From NCBI GenBank assembly GCA_949152475.1, contig OX424555.1, forward strand, positions 22,400,868-22,464,867: DNA of 64,000 nt. The letters are read 5' to 3'. The notes beneath the pieces were generated by a model. The model saw only the letters and a program-made list of their open reading frames with translations. It was not told the origin of the DNA and made no database searches. The position numbers were made by a program, and so were the translations under genes. The DNA is from Terebella lapidaria. Its lineage: Eukaryota; Annelida; Polychaeta; Terebellida; Terebellidae. Within the stretch, counting starts at the first letter, position 1. Each line of letters opens with the position of its first letter. Below are positions 52,247 to 64,000 of this stretch, piece by piece.

Positions 52247-52849
52247 AGGTCCAGCGCAGACACAAACGCAGAGCAGGAGTAAGTTCATTGTTGCTTGTTA
52301 CAAGCAATCGAACGATTTCTTATCGACACCATTATTATATAGCACTTTGTGAGACTTATCAAGACCCACCTGTGATATAGACATGCTATTTTTCTCAATA
52401 CAGACACGTGTATCTTTTTTCTTGGCGGCTATTTTTAAAGTTCGTACTGAATTATCCGTGACGAATTGAGCTGGATGTTACAGTTTCAGGTATACTTTTG
52501 TACAACACTCTAGCTGGCCCATGTGTCTTTGAGAAAAAAAGTGATCACACATGGTGGCAAACCAGGTTCGGAAAAAAAAACACATTTTTTGTTAGCTGTT
52601 AACAATGTTGAGTTTCCGACGGAGACAGAGGTTTCAAATGGTTTTAACTGGTTAACAGCAAAAACTGGCGGAAAGTAAAAAAAACTGATGACGATCTGGA
52701 TAATATTGCACTAAGAATATCAGTTTTTGTTATTTCATATCTTATCCCCGAATTTCGAAATCGTTTTTTTTCCGAAACAGACATCTGTATATGTAGACTA
52801 CATTATCATTTGAAATTAAATGGAATTAGCCCAAATGTTAAGAAAGTTA
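52247..52849. other. Non-coding interval
   Basis: No feature recognised; the missing first GH9 exon could lie here or further upstream but was not identifiable. Confidence 0.4.
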
Positions 52850-53300
52850 CCATAGTCTGTGGGCCATTCTGAAAAAAAAAATTTTCGTCGCCAAATCGGG
52901 CATATTAGGTTTCTTGGTGTCATTCTGTAGATTTTTATATCAGGAAAAATATTAGACCGGGTAACCTTCTCTAAAAGTGTCCAAACAATGGAAAAAATGA
53001 CTTTTTCCAAGATGGCCGCCGAGTCCGATCAAAAAGTTTGTTTTTGTTTTTTCTCTGCTTCTAGACGTGCTAGAAGTGTAATCTTAGTGTCCTTTCTTAG
53101 GTTTTGAGAGTTGAGGAATCCAATCAAACACATTCCAATAACAATTATGCATTATTTCAATTGCAAAATGCACTTCGCCTGGTATTTGAACGTCAGAAAT
53201 AGCTATTTGCGAAGGAAATCTGTTTTCAAATGTAGTTGCGCTATTCATTACCACGTATTAACATTTTGGACAAAGCAATCCCACGAATACATCATTAAGA
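52850..53300 (+). repeat. Long inverted repeat, left arm
   Basis: Shared in reverse complement with 55150-55600: TCGTCGCCAAATCGGGCATA, AAGATGGCCGCCG, AATGACTTTTTCC, GAACGTCAGAAATAGC, CGCTATTCATTACC. The arms are about 450 bp with moderate divergence. Confidence 0.88.
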
Positions 53301-54429
53301 GTTCATTGTATCCCATGAACAAAGTCAAGCAGATACTATGGATTTGCGATCATCGCGCCGCTACAAGTGCCTTACAGACTTCCTTGTGAACGCTCCACAA
53401 GGTGCAAATCTGAACTGTTTCTGACAATATTCCATATGGATATGCCTTATAGCAGAAACCCATAAGAGATCCTCTTACGGGTTTCTGCATATAGTAACAT
53501 CCCCAAACCTATCGATTTTGGTTGCCATGGCGACCAAGATGGCCGATTGGCGACACATTTCGTGACAAAATTAGCTGTTTCGACAAACATGGCTTGTGAA
53601 GACTCCAGGGTTGGTACTTCTACAGGTATCACTAGCCTAAGGGTATTGAAGACGCATATTGAGCAGTGACCAGGCACAGAAATATTAAATAATTATAATT
53701 GTAGTTATTGAAAAGACTTATTAAAACAAAATTAATATCCAGTTCGAGGTCAGCGATCATTCCTTTTGGTTGCAATTAGGAAACATATGACACTGAATGT
53801 GTGTACAAGTATAGAGCTGATGGATTTGTTCAAATTATATACTATTATCGAATACATTAACTTGACTTTCATCAGTTAAGTCTATTATTGCCCATAATAA
53901 AAATAATGAAGATGAGAACATTTTATTATATGACTAAATGTAGTAAGTCTTTTGTCCAGTATATATTTTATAGTAAAAGTAATAATATTAATTAGTTAAT
54001 ATCACTAATTTATTACAACAGTTGAATCATATTCATTATAAGTGAATGTAGATAAAGAAATCACTTGTATTGTTGGGAATTGGATAAACTATATTTTCTG
54101 GTAAGAAATGATTTGGTGAATATTTCAGTAGTTGAAAGTATTACTGCATGGCATAAAATTAGTTAAGGCTTGGAACTTTTATTGCTGACATTGATGAAAT
54201 ACACTGGGGCAGCAGTGCTATTTTGATATAAGATATTCTGTCTGAATTAACATAATATATTTTGGGCAACAGAAATGACAGGGCATCACGGGGATACACC
54301 CATGTGGTCGTAGGCGACCAGAAAGCGTCCAGTTTTATGAACATCAAATACATATATTGTAACGGTTCTAGGGTTGATATAGTAGTAGCATATGTTCGTT
54401 GGGTTGAGGTTCGCTCCCCAGCCTTGCTT
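53301..54429. other. Interior of the long inverted repeat, unassigned
   Basis: It contains a CAAGATGGCCG motif and a small hairpin (listed separately), then AT-rich sequence without genes. Confidence 0.45.
53452..53488. other. Short hairpin
   Basis: GCAGAAACCCATAAGAG and CTCTTACGGGTTTCTGC pair with one mismatch around ATC. AGAAACCCATAAGAGAT also occurs at about 18889, so it belongs to a dispersed repeat. Confidence 0.7.
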
Positions 54430-54965
54430 CGGATGCCTGTGAGTTTGGCTCTTTGCCTTGTCTCAGACTGCAGGGGTAGCTCGGTTGACTCTGGTTCTCC
54501 GGCTGGAATGGCCGCTTGGCTGACTCTGGTTCTCCTTCTGGAATGGTCACTCAGCTGACTCTGGTTTTCCGACTGCATGGGTCGTTCATCTGACTCTGGT
54601 TCTCCGGCTAGAACGGCCGCTCGGCTGACTCTGGTTCTCCATCTGGAATGACTCTGGTTCTCCGACTGGAATGGTCACTCGACTGACTCTGGTTCTCCGG
54701 GTGCAAAGGTCATTTGACTGCTCGACTGACTCTGGTTCTCCGTCTGGAATGGTCACTCGGCTGACTCTGGTTCTCCGGGTGCAAGGGTCATTCGGCCGCT
54801 CGGCTGACTCGGGTTCTCCGTCTGGAATGGTCACTCGGCTGACTCTTGTTCTCTGGCTGCAGGGGTCGTTCAGCTTACTCTGGTTCTCCGGCTGGAATGG
54901 CCGGTCGGCAGACTCTTGTTCTCCCACTGTAGTCCGGCTGCAGTTTGTCTCGAATGACTTCGGCA
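54430..54965. repeat. 35-bp minisatellite, about 15 units
   Basis: The unit is CTGACTCTGGTTCTCCGGCT followed by GGAATGGCCGCTCGG, with diverged variants and a few inserted or missing segments. Minus-strand frames of EPESAERPFQPENQSQPS type are translations of the repeat. Confidence 0.88.
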
Positions 54966-55149
54966 ATCTGGCTTTGGGTTGTTTCGGGTGACGTCGGTTC
55001 CTTGGCTCACATTTACAGTATTAAATATGAAGTAGAAAAAAAAGACAACCGTAGAAACGAATGTTCAGCAAGTAGATAGCATATGATCTATATGGCCATT
55101 GTTCCACTTTTCCTCATATAATTTGGATGTGCATAAACTGATATTCTGA

Positions 55150-55600
55150 CGATTTATTCATGAAATTGTTTTGTTCAAAATGGTAATACCTGGTAATGAA
55201 TAGCGCAGTTACATTTAAAACAGACTTCCTCCGCAAATGGCTATTTCTGACGTTCAAATACCAGTCAAAGTGTAGTTTTTCAATTGAAATAACGCATAAA
55301 TGTTCTTGAAATGTATTTCATTGGATTCCTCAATCTTCAAAACCTAAGGAAGGACACCAAGATTACATTTCTAGCTTGTCTAGAAGCAGAGAAAAAACAA
55401 AAACTAACTTTTTGATCGGACGCGGCGGCCATCTTGGAAAAAGTCATTTTTTCCATTGTTTGGACACTTTTTGAGAAGGTTACCCGGTCTAATATTTTTT
55501 CTGACATTAAAACCTACAGAATGACACCAAGAAACCTAATATGCCCGATTTGGCGACGAAAACCTATTTTAGAGGTCTCCTGGAAAATGGCCTAAGGACT
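55150..55600 (-). repeat. Long inverted repeat, right arm
   Basis: Reverse complement of 52850-53300. With the left arm it delimits an element of about 2.75 kb; no transposase or target duplication was identified. Confidence 0.88.
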
Positions 55601-55639
55601 ACCAGACAATACATATTTTATGTTATAGATATTTTCCAT

Positions 55640-58600
55640 TTTCTCACGTAACTTTCAAAATGAGGTCACTGGTCAAATTCAAGGTCACGCGAATGTTCAA
55701 TATCATTTCCTGAAGCTCCACAATTAATTACTAAGCTGTAAATTCAATAATAATAATAGATAAATTAACAATTTTGTGCTCTGACCTTGAAAATGAGGTA
55801 GGTCAATTCAAGGTCATGACAATATTCAGCATATATCAATTCCTATATGTGCACAAATGATTCCTAAGCTGTAAAGTCGATAAGAAGTGAGATATGACCC
55901 ATTTTGTCCTGTGACATTGAAAATTAGATCAAAGGTCAAATTTAAGGTCACGAGATTAGTCAGCACAATTGATTCCTAATTTCTAATATAAATATTAAGT
56001 GAGATATCAGAAGTAATGTGTTCCATTATATAGCCTAGGAAAATTCAACATGTGAAAGTCCCATTTGTACGGAGCCGCTGAAAGGACATGGAAGAAATAT
56101 TTTTGGACATATGGTTATTGCGTTCCCTCGCAATAATATTGCGTTCCCTCGCAATATTATCGCGTTCCCTCGCATTCCGGATCGCGTTCCCTCGCGATCT
56201 TATTGCGTTCCCTCGCAATCCGGATCGCGTTCCCTCGCGATATTATCGCGTTCCCTCGCAATCCGGATCGCGTTCCCTCGCGATATGATCGCGTTCCCTC
56301 GCGATCTTATTGCGTTCCCTCGCAATCCGGATCGCGTTCCCTCGCGATCTTATTGCGTTCCCTCGCATTCTGGATCGCGTTCCCTCGCATTGTGCTGACG
56401 CCAATGACTTCTGAGAAGGCGAGGGAACGCGATCCGGAATGCGAGGGAACGCGATAAGATCGCGAGGGAACGTGATAATATCGCGAGGGAACGCGATCCG
56501 GATTGCGAGGGAACGCAATAAGATCGCGAGGGAACGCGATCCGGAATGCGAGGGAACGCAATAAGATCGCGAGGGAACGCGATAATATCGCGAGGGAACG
56601 CGATCCGGATTGCGAGGGAACGCAATAAGATCGCGAGGGAACGCGATCCGGAATGGGAGGGAACGCGATAAGATCGCGAGGGAACGCGATAATATCGCGA
56701 GGGAACGCGATCCGGATTGCGAGGGAACGCAATAAGATCGCGAGGGAACGCGATCCGGAATGCGAGGGAACGCAATAAGATCGCGAGGGAACGCGATCCG
56801 GAATGCGAGGGAACGCAATAAGATCGCGAGGGAACGCGATCCGGAATGCGAGGGAACGCGATAATATTGCGAGGGAACGCAATATTATTGCGAGGGAACG
56901 CAATAATATTGCGAGGGAACGCAATAACAATGTGCTTGGGACCAGTTGAAAAAATAAAAATGTCCACCATGTGAGAACACGCGATTCAAAAGCAACGAAA
57001 CTTAAACACAGCAGTGAGAGAGGTTTAATAGAGGAACCTTTTGAGATAAAAATCCCAAAACTGTCTGAAAAGATTTTGAGAAAATGGCTGCCAAAGTCAG
57101 GAATTTGCCGTTTTTTTTGTCCTGAAGGGCCACCATTTAAAAAAATGGCAAACTAAAAAAACAAAAAAATACGTAACGTTGAAATATGTTTAGGCATTTT
57201 TCAGGGAAATCTACGGAGCCGCTGAAAGGACATGGAAGAAATATTTTTTGACATATGGTTATTGCGTTCCCTCGCAATAATATTGCGTTCCCTCGCAATA
57301 TTATCGCGTTCCCTCGCATTCCGGATCGCGTTCCCTCGCATTGTGCTGACGCCAATGACTTCTGAGAAGGTTATTCTACAAGATCGCGAGAGAACGCGAT
57401 CCGGAATGCGAGGGAACGCAATAATATCGCGAGGGAACGCGATAATATCGCGAGGGAACGCGATAATATCGCGAGGGAACGCGATCCGGATTGCGAGGGA
57501 ACGCAATAAGATCGCGAGGGAACGCGATCCGGAATGCGAGGGAACGCAATAAGATCGCGAGGGAACGCGATCCGGATTGCGAGGGAACGCAATAAGATCG
57601 CGAGGGAACGCGATCCGGAATGCGAGGGAACGCGATAAGATCGCGAGGGAACGCGATAATATCGCGAGGGAACGCGATCCGGATTGCGAGGGAACGCAAT
57701 AAGATCGCGAGGGAACGCGATCCGGAATGCGAGGGAACGCAATAAGATCGCGAGGGAACGCGATCCGGAATGCGAGGGAACGCAATAAGATCGCGAGGGA
57801 ACGCGATCCGGAATGCGAGGGAACGCGATCCGGAATGCGAGGGAACGCAATATTATTGCGAGGGAACGCAATAATATTGCGAGGGAACGCAATAACAATG
57901 TGCTTGGGACCAGTTGAAAAAATAAAAATGTCCACCATGTGAGAACACGCGATTCAAAAGCAACGAAACTTAAACACAGCAGTGAGAGAGGTTTAATAGA
58001 GGAACCTTTTGAGATAAAAATCCCAAAACTGTCTGAAAAGATTTTGAGAAAATGGCTGCCAAAGTCAGGAATTTGCCGTTTTTTTTGTCCTGAAGGGCCA
58101 CCATTTAAAAAAATGGCAAACTAAAAAAACAAAAAAATACGTAACGTTGAAATATGTTTAGGCATTTTTCAGGGAAATCTACGGAGCCGCTGAAAGGACA
58201 TGGAAGAAATATTTTTTGACATATGGTTATTGCGTTCCCTCGCAATAATATTGCGTTCCCTCGCAATATTATCGCGTTCCCTCGCATTCCGGATCGCGTT
58301 CCCTCGCATTGTGCTGACGCCAATGACTTCTGAGAAGGTTATTCTACAAGATCGCGAGAGAACGCGATCCGGAATGCGAGGGAACGCAATAATATCGCGA
58401 GGGAACGCGATAATATCGCGAGGGAACGCGATAATATCGCGAGGGAACGCGATCCGGATTGCGAGGGAACGCAATAAGATCGCGAGGGAACGCGATCCGG
58501 ATTGCGAGGGAACGCAATAAGATCGCGAGGGAACGCGATCCGGAATGCGAGGGAACGCGATAATATTGCGAGGGAACGCAATATTATTGCGAGGGAACGC

Positions 58601-58727
58601 AATAACCATATGTCAAAAATATTTCTTCCATGTCCTCTCAGAGGCTCCGTAGAAATCCCATAGGCTTTGAAGTTAAAAATGCAGACGAACGACGATAGGT
58701 TTTCGGACCAAAGGTACGGTAACCTAA
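55640..58727 (+). mobile_element. Hairpin-ended element expanded by inverted CpG-rich arrays
   Basis: The left part has AAGGTCA half-sites in about 125-bp direct repeats (GGTCAAATTCAAGGTCACG and relatives). The right part (ACGCGATTCAAAAGCAACGA, AAAATGGCTGCCAAAGTC, TTTAGGCATTTTTC) matches the interior of 9349-10866. The 3' end AGGTTTTCGGACC-AAA-GGTACGGTAACCT is the family hairpin. The array element 56070-58650 sits inside. The 5' end was not found and may be truncated. Confidence 0.7.
56070..58650. repeat. Head-to-head arrays of a 12-bp CpG motif, three copies
   Basis: GCGAGGGAACGC is repeated with spacers GATCCGGAAT, GATCCGGATT, AATAAGATC or GATAATATC. Each copy has a left array in the opposite sense (GCGTTCCCTCGC), a short centre around ATTGTGCTGACGCC, and a right array, so each can form a long hairpin. 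Copies start with ACGGAGCCGCTGAAAGGACA at 56070, 57213 and 58181. Copies two and three are a 968-bp tandem duplication. The third copy ends with the inverse of its start (TGTCCTCTCAGAGGCTCCGT), a complete terminal inverted repeat of the element. Confidence 0.93.
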
Positions 58728-58847
58728 AACTAAGGTGTTTTGTATTGAATTATAATTGACCTGATTCATTGGCCGTTTTGACCAAATGGTATTTGGACGT
58801 ATCCATTACACGCAGATGTGAACAGAGCATAAAGGTAAATCCGGTCC

Positions 58848-59585
58848 GTTGGCCTATTGCCATAGCGTTGCGTCCGTCGTCGTCTGTCGTCATCCGTCTA
58901 CATTTCTATCTTTATCTTTGAACCCCATCTTTCTGAAATTATGCACAAAAATGCCTCAAAATAATTCAAGAGGGAAGTATTTTTTTTTAGTTTTCTTTCG
59001 ATTCAGGTGTTTTTTTTTTTCAAAATTGCGGCCATCTTCGCCGGAAAACGGCCAACTTCTTATTTTGACGGCCATTTTTTTTCTGAAAAACTAATGAGAC
59101 GGTTTTGAGATAGTTGTTTCAAAATATTCCCTATATACTTTTGCCATATGCCATATTTTGCCATAAATTATGTTGCCCTTGAATCGCCGGTCTTTGTGTG
59201 GCAATCATTTCTATTTTTCGACGGGCCGGCAAAAAAAAATCGGGACCTGGAAGTTTTCACTCATTTTTTCCTTCATAATGGGAGCTGTATGGAGTATTCT
59301 CATAAAACACTTGAAGATAGAGCTCAAATATTGGCACATTCAAATGGGAAATCATCTATTGCAGTTTCAGTGGTGACCTTGACTTTGACCTGTTCAAATG
59401 GCAACATGACTTTTTTGTCGAAAACAAAAACAACGAGCAAATATGGCGGTCTAAACAGTTTTGAGATTTTTGTTCCCAAATATTCCTCTCATGCAGGTTT
59501 GCAACACGTATGAGTTTCGTTGCCCTTGAATCACCGGTTTGCGCGTAGGGGACCATTTTGATTTTTGAGACCCGGTAAGCGATCG
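58848..59585 (-). mobile_element. Hairpin-ended element, truncated reverse copy
   Basis: GCCTATTGCCATAGCGTTGC with GTCC-rich sequence, TGCACAAAAATGCCTCAAAA, CGGCCATTTTTT and CCCTTGAATCGCCGGTC follow the order of the family in reverse. Terminal hairpin bases are lost on the left. Confidence 0.7.
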
Positions 59586-62500
59586 TACACCTTAAGGTAC
59601 TTGTTTCCCAGGTTCGTTGTGAATTGTACCTCAATATACATCAATGTACTGTGTGAATGTAGTGAAGCATCACATTTCCCGCCAAATGATTACCATTTTG
59701 TTTGATCCCTCTCGGGCACAGTAAAATCTACCACCCGATATACTTAGGTCTGAAACTGTTTCTCAAAGTACATAAACACCACCGTTACATTTTCGTTATC
59801 CTGGTGTGAAAAAGGGAATTTCCTGGGAGCAGGACGTGTGTTCTCGTGATAAGAGAATTTGTGTCTAAATTAAAAGTTGTCAATAGCAAGTGAAATGTAA
59901 AAGATATTTATAGCAACACATCCTATGCTTTCTTTTTTTAGCATGTAAAATTCACGCATTGGGTATTGAAAAAGTAGAAATGGATACCGACAAACAGACA
60001 AATTACTATTCCAAGTGTGAAACTAAAGACGGATATTACACAATCAGTGTGAGTGGTCAAATCCGAGTGATACTAAAGAAGCCATGTGGACATCACAGAC
60101 ACCCATCCAGCTTAGTGTGAGATCAGGTGCTCCAGAAGAGTGAGCTGTTCCTGCCCCGCATTTTGAGTTGGCGCCCAAAGTACTCAAGGCTTTGAAAAAA
60201 GTACAAATTATTGTTTGTCTGAAAAAGTGCTTCTGCTCATCGAAACTCGTCATCCTGATGAATAAACCACTCTATATTTAAATAATGTTATTTGACATCC
60301 TGGTACAGGGGTCAGGGGATAGTGGTGTGGGGATAGCGGGGATAGATAGGGGAAAGCGGTGTGGGGTCCACTCAAGGCCCCCAGGAGCTCTGAGGGATAA
60401 GTATTTCCGGAGGGAAAATCTTCACCCGATATTGGTTACTGAGATTCGCCAAGAAATTGGTTTTGATTGTCTTGGTTGTTCTGTACTGTATTATATAATA
60501 CAAATCACACAATAGTCTTATAATCATAATCATTTAGCCCACTCATTTAGCCAGATACTAATGACACACAACAATAATATATATCAATTGGTATCATTCC
60601 ATTTGGGCCCAGATAATTGCTTTCCAAAGTGCTTCCTTGAACTGTCACGACCGAAGGCCAACATATCATGACTGTTACTGTAGTATATGCTTATACATGT
60701 ATGTAAGTGGGTTTGTAATGTATTACCATTCTCGCATGAATGTTGCCAAGTGGCTGAACCTAGAAGAAACCATTGCAAAATGCTTTTCATGGACAATGGC
60801 CTGTGATGGTTTTCCTGTCTTATGTGTGGGCATTATACAATGGCGATTATCAAGCTGTGATGGCGGACGGATACTTCAGCAACGCGTGAACCTGTTGAGC
60901 TTAAGCCAAAATATATTACGGGAAACATGTATGTTCAATAAGTTGAAGATTAATATATTTCAAATATGTACGGTTACCAACATACAATATATGGTTGACC
61001 TACGCATGAAGTATGGTAAACATGTAGGCCTACATGCGATGTGTGAGTTATGTATAATTAAGACGAGGATAGTAGTTTTACTTTTGACGCTCTTCTTTCC
61101 AGATATGTACATTCGCAATCGAGTTGTAAATCTGTCAAATGAATTTCAATGGGTCTATTTTTCGTTCAAAATATCTAACCAGTCACAAAAGTCCGTTTTG
61201 CCATGTTGCATCATCTAAAAAAGCAACTAAAAGCGCATTGATAATCTATATAGATCTATAACTGGTACTTATATCAACCGTTTCATTTGTTCTGAAAGCT
61301 TCAATGTTCCGCATCAGATTATTTATTAGAAGACTAATGAATAGTTGGCGTGACCGTATGACTATTGCATGACGCAGCAACAAAATACACGTTTTCACTC
61401 TCCCTATGAACGTTGGTAACGTTAGTCGTGTCATCAGACGCAGCATCACGGGTCGCCGACAATCCAGCTTTATATGTATGATTAGAGATTTGTTAGCATC
61501 CATAACATATTCAACACCACCACCATTTTTATTCGACAAACATTTTCTCATGACATATCTGTTCAAACTTGACACAGTGAAAACATTGGTAACTTTACCA
61601 CGACTCTCATAAATACGTAAATTACATGCGCACACGTGCAAATGCGGCCGCCCGATGTTTGCCCGGTGATCAGTGGAAGCTAGCCAATGAGGGGATAGCG
61701 ATGCTGGGTGAAGATACCGGATGGAAGAAATTATTAATTGCGTGAGGAAGGAGATAATCGTCACCCACCAGGATACCAAGGTTCACGTGTCTCGAGGGGG
61801 GTCGATATTGATGTGACCGCCTCGATCGCTGGTACCACTCCGACAGAGTAGCTATGTATCCTTTGCTATAGATGTAAAAGTTGATACCAAAAGTATATGC
61901 CTACATAAGGCTTGTATATTGTGGATTGGATGTGGGGACATGCCCAAGGAAAAAGTTCTGGCTTCTGCAAAGACGGCCACATTTTGCATGGATATGCTCT
62001 GGATTTACTTTGGTTGTTTTCTAATGGGCAGCACACAGTGTGGTGAGTGAGATCAGCGGTGTTTCTGTGGAGTTCGGCATTATGACTGGTAATTACTGGT
62101 AATTACTGTGTTTGCATGGCCACTCCGGGGAGATTCATATTTCGAACAATAGGGAAAACGCCTCATCCTCTACCAGTCTTCGGACTCGTCCAACATAACC
62201 GATACTGAACACAGAAATATAAATGAATAACTTAACATTTTCGTAATATTGAGTTGAATATTCCAGTGGATAAAAGGTTGGAAGATATTATAAACGATCT
62301 CCAGTTTTTATCAAGAAATACAACATATGATACATCACATATACTGTATATCATGAGTGTGGTAGAATACTATTCTTCATGCCCATGAAGTTGAAATTCT
62401 AGATGTTCGTGTTTAGACGTACCGGTACTTGTGTGGTAAAATCGTTCCGCCATCAACGCATTAATTCCTTTCGATTTGTAGGACGGTCGTATACGCTGAA

Positions 62501-62900
62501 TAATGCGAGTAGATGATTGCATAACCATCGCCATGATAAACTTGTGCGCCTTTTGCCATAAAGCCATTAGTCACGTGACACTGTACAAATCACAGGAGTA
62601 CCATATCGATCATACGTACCCCTTACTACGTCCCGGAGGTGCAATATAGATTGAAACGTCGAAAAACTGGTAATTATAGAGGATGCGGCCGACATAGGGC
62701 CATTTTCACGCTTAAGTGGGGGATGTTGCGAATTTTTGGGGGTACCGCATATTTTTTGTGCATTTCATACCAAGTACATATGAACTTCACCCATCTGGTA
62801 AGATTTAGCCATATATACAGTAGAAACAACTAGAAAATCTTTGATCATAAACAACATTATCTTTTCAACCTTAACTCATTAAAACGTAACGGATTTAGGA
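59586..62900. other. Gene-poor interval
   Basis: Frames up to 193 codons (60637-61218 plus, 61246-61779 minus) have no recognisable domain, codon bias or splice context. They may be chance frames. Confidence 0.4.
60308..60365 (+). other. G-rich patch with quadruplex potential
   Basis: Six GGGG runs occur within 58 bases, separated by 3 to 11 bases (for example GGGGTCAGGGG and GGGGATAGCGGGG). Confidence 0.5.
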
Positions 62901-64000
62901 CGGAATCTGTCCCGATATTTATACACATGTTATTGCGAACGAGATAATAGTGATAAAACACGAAGGACAGTGCCAACTGATGTCCATTTCAATAGCCGAC
63001 ATTCTACTGCGTGATATTATTGCAAAGGTATACACAACAAATGTTAATTATTCGTTTTCTGATGCTGTGAATTTGCATGTTTTTTCATCTGTTTGTCTGT
63101 CCAAGACGGACTGCTAACGTTCCCAAAACACAAAGTTCCGAGATATTATTAAATTCAGTCTGAAACAATGTCACAGTTTATTCACATTATATGCTGTTGC
63201 AGTTTTACTAGAATATAGACTCTCAACAACAATATTTTTCCATACCATGATTTTGATAAGCAATGAATATTTGCGAATGTTACAGCTTTTTTGTCTGTCC
63301 AACATTTGTAACGTTCACAACAGTTTTGGCTTTTGCACACGTCACTGAAATATGGTACAACGTGCCTACTTTCATGTTTCAAGGTTGCGGCACCAGGAGC
63401 AGTCGTGAAAGGCTGCCAAGCAAAAAAGAAGGTGACAATCGTTACCAGCATATTGTTGATTGCAACAATTCTGTCCAATTAGTAACATTAGCAATGTGTC
63501 ACGTTCGCAACAACAAAATGCATTGCATCTCGCTCAGAGTTGATCATTATCGTAAATACAATATTATGTTTTTGAACTGGCACCAAACGCTTGTATGTAC
63601 CGCCAATTGGAACTCCACACAATACGTTGTTAAGTCACTCACGGGCATTCCCGGTGCGAACGTTATGTAATAGGACGGACGTATGGTGCGAACGTTATAC
63701 AACAGGACGAACTAATGGTGCGAGTGTTATATAATAGGACGGACTAATGGTGCGAATGTTATCAGAAGGACAATCAAAACCGTGGTTGCCCTCAATGTAT
63801 AATTTGTTACTTACTTTCTCAACCTCAGAATCACATAGAGCATATTCATAGATTCCTATTTAGTTTTCAATTTAAGATCGATAATCGCATGTGTTCAAGG
63901 CATTTGATCAACACGAGCGATGCGAACGTTAGACTCTAGGACGGATACTGTGGTGCGATCGTTACTGCTAGGACAGACAGAAATAACAAACGCGCTTTTA
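62901..64000. repeat. Degenerate field of a TGCGAACGTTA / AGGACGGA motif
   Basis: The motif occurs tandemly at 63655-63775 (listed separately) and in scattered, sometimes inverted, diverged forms (for example GCTAACGTTCCC near 63113, TGTAACGTTCACAAC near 63306, GCGAACGTTAGACTCTAGG near 63921). The region is probably an old, decayed repeat. The 135-codon frame at 63263-63670 lies over it and shows no domain. Confidence 0.55.
63655..63775 (+). repeat. 32-bp tandem repeat, nearly four units
   Basis: TGCGAACGTTATGTAATAGG followed by ACGGACGTATGG repeats at 63655, 63687, 63719 and 63751 with a 32-bp period; the last unit is shortened. Confidence 0.9.

Noticed and set aside
51577..52263. 228-codon minus-strand frame of SQVNDYSMRW decapeptides as a GH9 N-terminal extension
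   Set aside because: The 30-bp period makes several frames open on both strands. No junction to the first GH9 exon in phase was established, and such repeats are not known GH9 modules.
54159..54966. Minus-strand proline and glutamate-rich frames as a retroelement tail
   Set aside because: They translate the 35-bp minisatellite. No reverse transcriptase or integrase motif is adjacent.
56088..58609. Frames encoding RSLAFRIAFPRD-type repeats on both strands
   Set aside because: They translate the CpG-rich 12-bp arrays and appear in several frames and both orientations; a by-product of the repeat.
60637..61779. Frames of 193 and 177 codons on opposite strands as possible genes
   Set aside because: No domain, signal or codon pattern, no homologous motif and no splice context. 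Such lengths occur by chance in a window of this size.

Overview
The window looks like nuclear DNA of a marine invertebrate, most plausibly a mollusc or a related lophotrochozoan. It is AT-rich and dominated by mobile elements and tandem repeats. Its one convincing protein gene is split by GT-AG introns and encodes a glycoside hydrolase family 9 (GH9) endoglucanase, a family found as endogenous genes in many invertebrates. The species assignment is inference; no rRNA, confident tRNA or mitochondrial marker is present.

Layout. 1-7184 is almost entirely a 37-bp satellite of about 190 units with a PstI site in most units. 7185-12450 holds elements rich in AAGGTCA nuclear-receptor half-sites, a repeat block (copy A) interrupted by a mobile element with hairpin ends, and two inverted copies of a TTAA-flanked foldback MITE. 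12451-27871 is gene-poor AT-rich sequence with one long foldback element, truncated mobile-element copies and two GC-richer patches. 27872-29163 is a 70-bp minisatellite. 29413-32930 is a decayed Ty3/gypsy-type retroelement (minus strand) between inverted copies of another repeat, followed by a 161-bp tandem repeat and a foldback element (33038-33600). 34633-39410 is an 18-bp minisatellite with an 861-bp higher-order period and a 1397-codon open frame that is probably a by-product of the repeat. 41373-42298 is another hairpin-ended element. 43871-46906 is copy B of the repeat block, carrying two insertions that copy A lacks.

The GH9 gene lies on the minus strand. Eight exons between 51149 and 47741 join in frame at every split codon and give 422 residues covering essentially the whole catalytic domain, with the DAGD, PHHR and NEVA active-site motifs. 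The first exon or exons (signal peptide, start) were not found. A short terminal exon at 47316-47338 with AATAAA downstream is a plausible but weak candidate. A 41-bp minisatellite fills the last large intron. A 30-bp minisatellite just upstream repeats a splice-donor-like sequence on the gene strand.

52850-55600 is a long inverted repeat enclosing a 35-bp minisatellite. 55640-58727 is a mobile element expanded by CpG-rich arrays of a 12-bp motif arranged head-to-head, able to form very long hairpins. 58848-64000 has one more element copy, a G-rich patch and a degenerate 32-bp repeat, with no recognised gene.

The coding content therefore reduces to one cellulase gene, with no visible operon-like cooperation among genes. 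The main interest lies in the repeat biology: two paralogous blocks define exact empty sites for two elements, several tandem arrays sit inside or beside one element family, and one minisatellite appears to have grown from part of another.
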